Assembly: GCF_000812565.1 (NCBI RefSeq)
Contig: NZ_JTAM01000001.1
Location: forward strand, 332,893 to 396,892
Length of the DNA stretch: 64,000 bases
Reading direction: 5' to 3'
DNA from: Flammeovirga sp. OC4
GTDB taxonomy: Bacteria > Bacteroidota > Bacteroidia > Cytophagales > Flammeovirgaceae
In this document: piece by piece, positions 62,615 to 64,000 of the stretch
Layout: every line of letters starts with the position of its first letter
Position numbering within the stretch: the first letter of the stretch is position 1
Translations under genes and position numbers: made by a program
Notes under the pieces: model-generated
Seen by the model: only the letters and a program-made list of their open reading frames with translations
The model's database searches: none
Told to the model about the DNA's origin: nothing

Positions 62615-63829
62615 TTACTCTGTCATTCCTGCTTCTGTAACGTAAGCAGTATATCTTGCTTTATAGTCATCAATAAATTTATCTATTGAAGCAAGTTGTC
62701 TTTTGTATTTGCCTTCTCCAAGCACCTTTAACTGTGCAGAATGTATTGCTACCTTTTTAAAATCTCTAGTGAATAAGGCTGCTGCTACTATATTAAAATG
62801 TAAACCTCCCGCTACTTTTGCATTAATCTTTGCTTTCTTATCTCCTGTATTTTTTTCTTCCAAAGATTTCTCCCAAACAGCAATTGCTAAATCCAAGTAC
62901 TCTTTTGCTTTATTAAAATCTGATTCATTTTCCAATAAATGATAACCTAATATTGCATTGTTATACGCTTCGGCATGTTCTGGATAAATATTCTTTTTTT
63001 CCGCTCCCATAAACACTTTAATGCTTTTTTCCTTTACAACATAACCAAACAAATCGTTCAATAAATCATTGGCCTTGTTCATCGTCAGCATTAGCAACAT
63101 ATCTTCATTTTTACGAATGTCAGTTACTCTTTCTCTTAACCAAATTTCTTCCAACTGTACCGAATCTTTTTCTTCATCACGAATTACACGTGTAAAGTTA
63201 TTAGAGTCATTGACAAAGCCATCGTATAAAATATTTCCGTCTTTAGTAGTTGCTGTTACTTTTACAGGGTTTTTAATCGTATACACATAACCATGATATA
63301 CAGTATCATTTTCAACCACTAATTGACGATCAGTGTGTTCCATTCCAAGAAAAGTAAACTTAATAGTCGTTGCTGCACTTTCATCTACTGATATCCCTTT
63401 TAAAGAAATACGAGAATGTACTTGTGCTGAGCCATCTATCACTTTTGGATAAACAGGAGTTAGCGGGTAAGGTTGCTTTTTAACTAAAGTATCTGAAGGT
63501 CTACCATCACCCAATATGATATTAGACATGATTTTACTTCCTGTTGATGAAGAATCATAAGCTGCTTGTCTTCTTTTTAAATCGGCAAGATCCTCAGCAT
63601 ACTTTTTGTCAATATTAGCGACGATTGTTTCATAATCTTTTTTCATTTTAGCTACAGTCTCTTTATTTGATGATTCTGTAGTAAACTTGACTTTTCTTTC
63701 TGCTTTAGGAAAAGGTTTTGACGGGTATTGTAAATAACTGAATTTTACTTTCTCATTCTTTACTTTTTGAGCAAAACTAGAGATGTTTATTAGCAATAAG
63801 GAGAAAGCTAAAAGTAGGAAGTATTTCAT
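62615..63829 (-). CDS. Secreted protein with C-terminal helical repeats (unknown)
   Basis: The 404-residue product starts at MKYFLLLAFSLLLINISSFAQ, giving a signal peptide. A longer upstream start lacks one. The middle region (about 125-215) is beta-rich (VHSRISLKGISVDESAATTI). The C-terminal ~170 residues are helical and TPR-like (EAYNNAILGYHLLENESDFN, then KAKEYLDLAIAVWEKSLEEK). A coiled segment lies at about 40-90. I do not recognise the family. The start of repeat E lies upstream (150 nt). Confidence 0.7.
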   Translation of the reverse strand: MKYFLLLAFSLLLINISSFAQKVKNEKVKFSYLQYPSKPFPKAERKVKFTTESSNKETVAKMKKDYETIVANIDKKYAEDLADLKRRQAAYDSSSTGSKIMSNIILGDGRPSDTLVKKQPYPLTPVYPKVIDGSAQVHSRISLKGISVDESAATTIKFTFLGMEHTDRQLVVENDTVYHGYVYTIKNPVKVTATTKDGNILYDGFVNDSNNFTRVIRDEEKDSVQLEEIWLRERVTDIRKNEDMLLMLTMNKANDLLNDLFGYVVKEKSIKVFMGAEKKNIYPEHAEAYNNAILGYHLLENESDFNKAKEYLDLAIAVWEKSLEEKNTGDKKAKINAKVAGGLHFNIVAAALFTRDFKKVAIHSAQLKVLGEGKYKRQLASIDKFIDDYKARYTAYVTEAGMTE

Positions 63830-63976
63830 AATTTTAGAGTAGTTGAGAGTGCGCAATATATTATTAAAAAAATAGTGGCTGAAGTTCACCCACTTCTTAT
63901 TTAATTCATCAAAAAATTGAAAGTCGAAATTAACAAAGAAAAAACAATAATTAAAAATTGATAGTGGAGACTTAGT

Positions 63977-64000
63977 ACATTGTAAACTAAATTATCGTCA
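63977..64000 (+). repeat. Dispersed element, copy E (start only, cut by window edge)
   Basis: ACATTGTAAACTAAATTATC matches the left end of copies A-C, especially ATGTAAACTAAATTAC of copy B. Only the first ~24 bases are in the window. Confidence 0.6.

Noticed and set aside
1..64000. CRISPR arrays, tRNA/rRNA genes, prophage or transposase genes
   Set aside because: I read the intergenic stretches and saw no regularly spaced direct repeats, no cloverleaf-like sequence, and no transposase or phage ORF. A tRNAscan-SE run would settle the tRNA point.

Overview
The window is AT-rich chromosomal DNA from a member of the Bacteroidota. Three things point there: a type IX secretion (T9SS) C-terminal sorting domain on a secreted protein, a PorE-like propeller/OmpA protein, and -7 promoter boxes of the Bacteroidota form TAnnTTTG in place of clear Shine-Dalgarno sites. 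The formylglycine sulfatase, propeller-type hybrid sensor and abundant secreted proteins fit a marine polysaccharide degrader of the Cytophagales (Flammeovirga-like). That genus-level guess is inference from recall, not from a search. I saw no tRNA, rRNA, CRISPR array, prophage or insertion sequence with a transposase.

Layout. 1-3.2 kb: a secreted multi-repeat protein cut by the left edge, then a FecCD/FecE-type import pair without a binding protein. 3.3-8.4 kb: HAD phosphatase, penicillin-acylase-family hydrolase with a small membrane protein, and purB. 8.4-17.4 kb: a large propeller/SpoIIE sensor, queA, pyrD, recQ and pyrE. 17.6-20.6 kb: an arginyl/leucyl-transferase-like protein with an unknown partner, and an AraC regulator. 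20.7-28.3 kb: sulfatase, a membrane winged-helix protein, a TPR protein, a T9SS cargo protein, an SDR enzyme and a small secreted protein. 28.4-30.8 kb: a 103-residue ORF, a very strong terminator-like hairpin, and a BtuB-like TonB receptor. 31-42 kb: WD40 protein, phosphopantetheinyl transferase, App1 phosphatase, an ECF sigma operon, membrane protein, acyl-ACP thioesterase, mutarotase-like protein and S41 lipoprotein protease. 42.3-43.6 kb: infC-rpmI-rplT. 43.8-49.9 kb: ABC-F ATPase, proline iminopeptidase-like hydrolase, acyltransferase-like protein, a small anchored protein and 3-hydroxyacyl-CoA dehydrogenase. 50.1-58.6 kb: an envelope cluster of LPP20/DUF4384-like, PD40-CRD-OmpA, coiled-coil/propeller and TPR-caspase proteins. 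58.8-62.5 kb: two tandem M19-like amidohydrolases. 62.6 kb to the end: a secreted repeat protein.

The most unusual non-coding content is a family of dispersed elements of about 400 bp, with four copies plus the start of a fifth at the right edge. They have TTGTAAACTAA-type inverted ends and internal hairpins, one of which shows a compensatory base-pair change between copies. The most unusual coding contexts are the caspase/OmpA envelope cluster and the ORF-hairpin-receptor arrangement. In the latter, translation of the small ORF to its stop codon would melt the terminator that precedes the TonB receptor.

Most start codons were set at the first ATG giving a sensible signal peptide or family N-terminus, and several are supported by the position of a -7 box. 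No homology search was possible, so family names rest on motif and architecture recognition.
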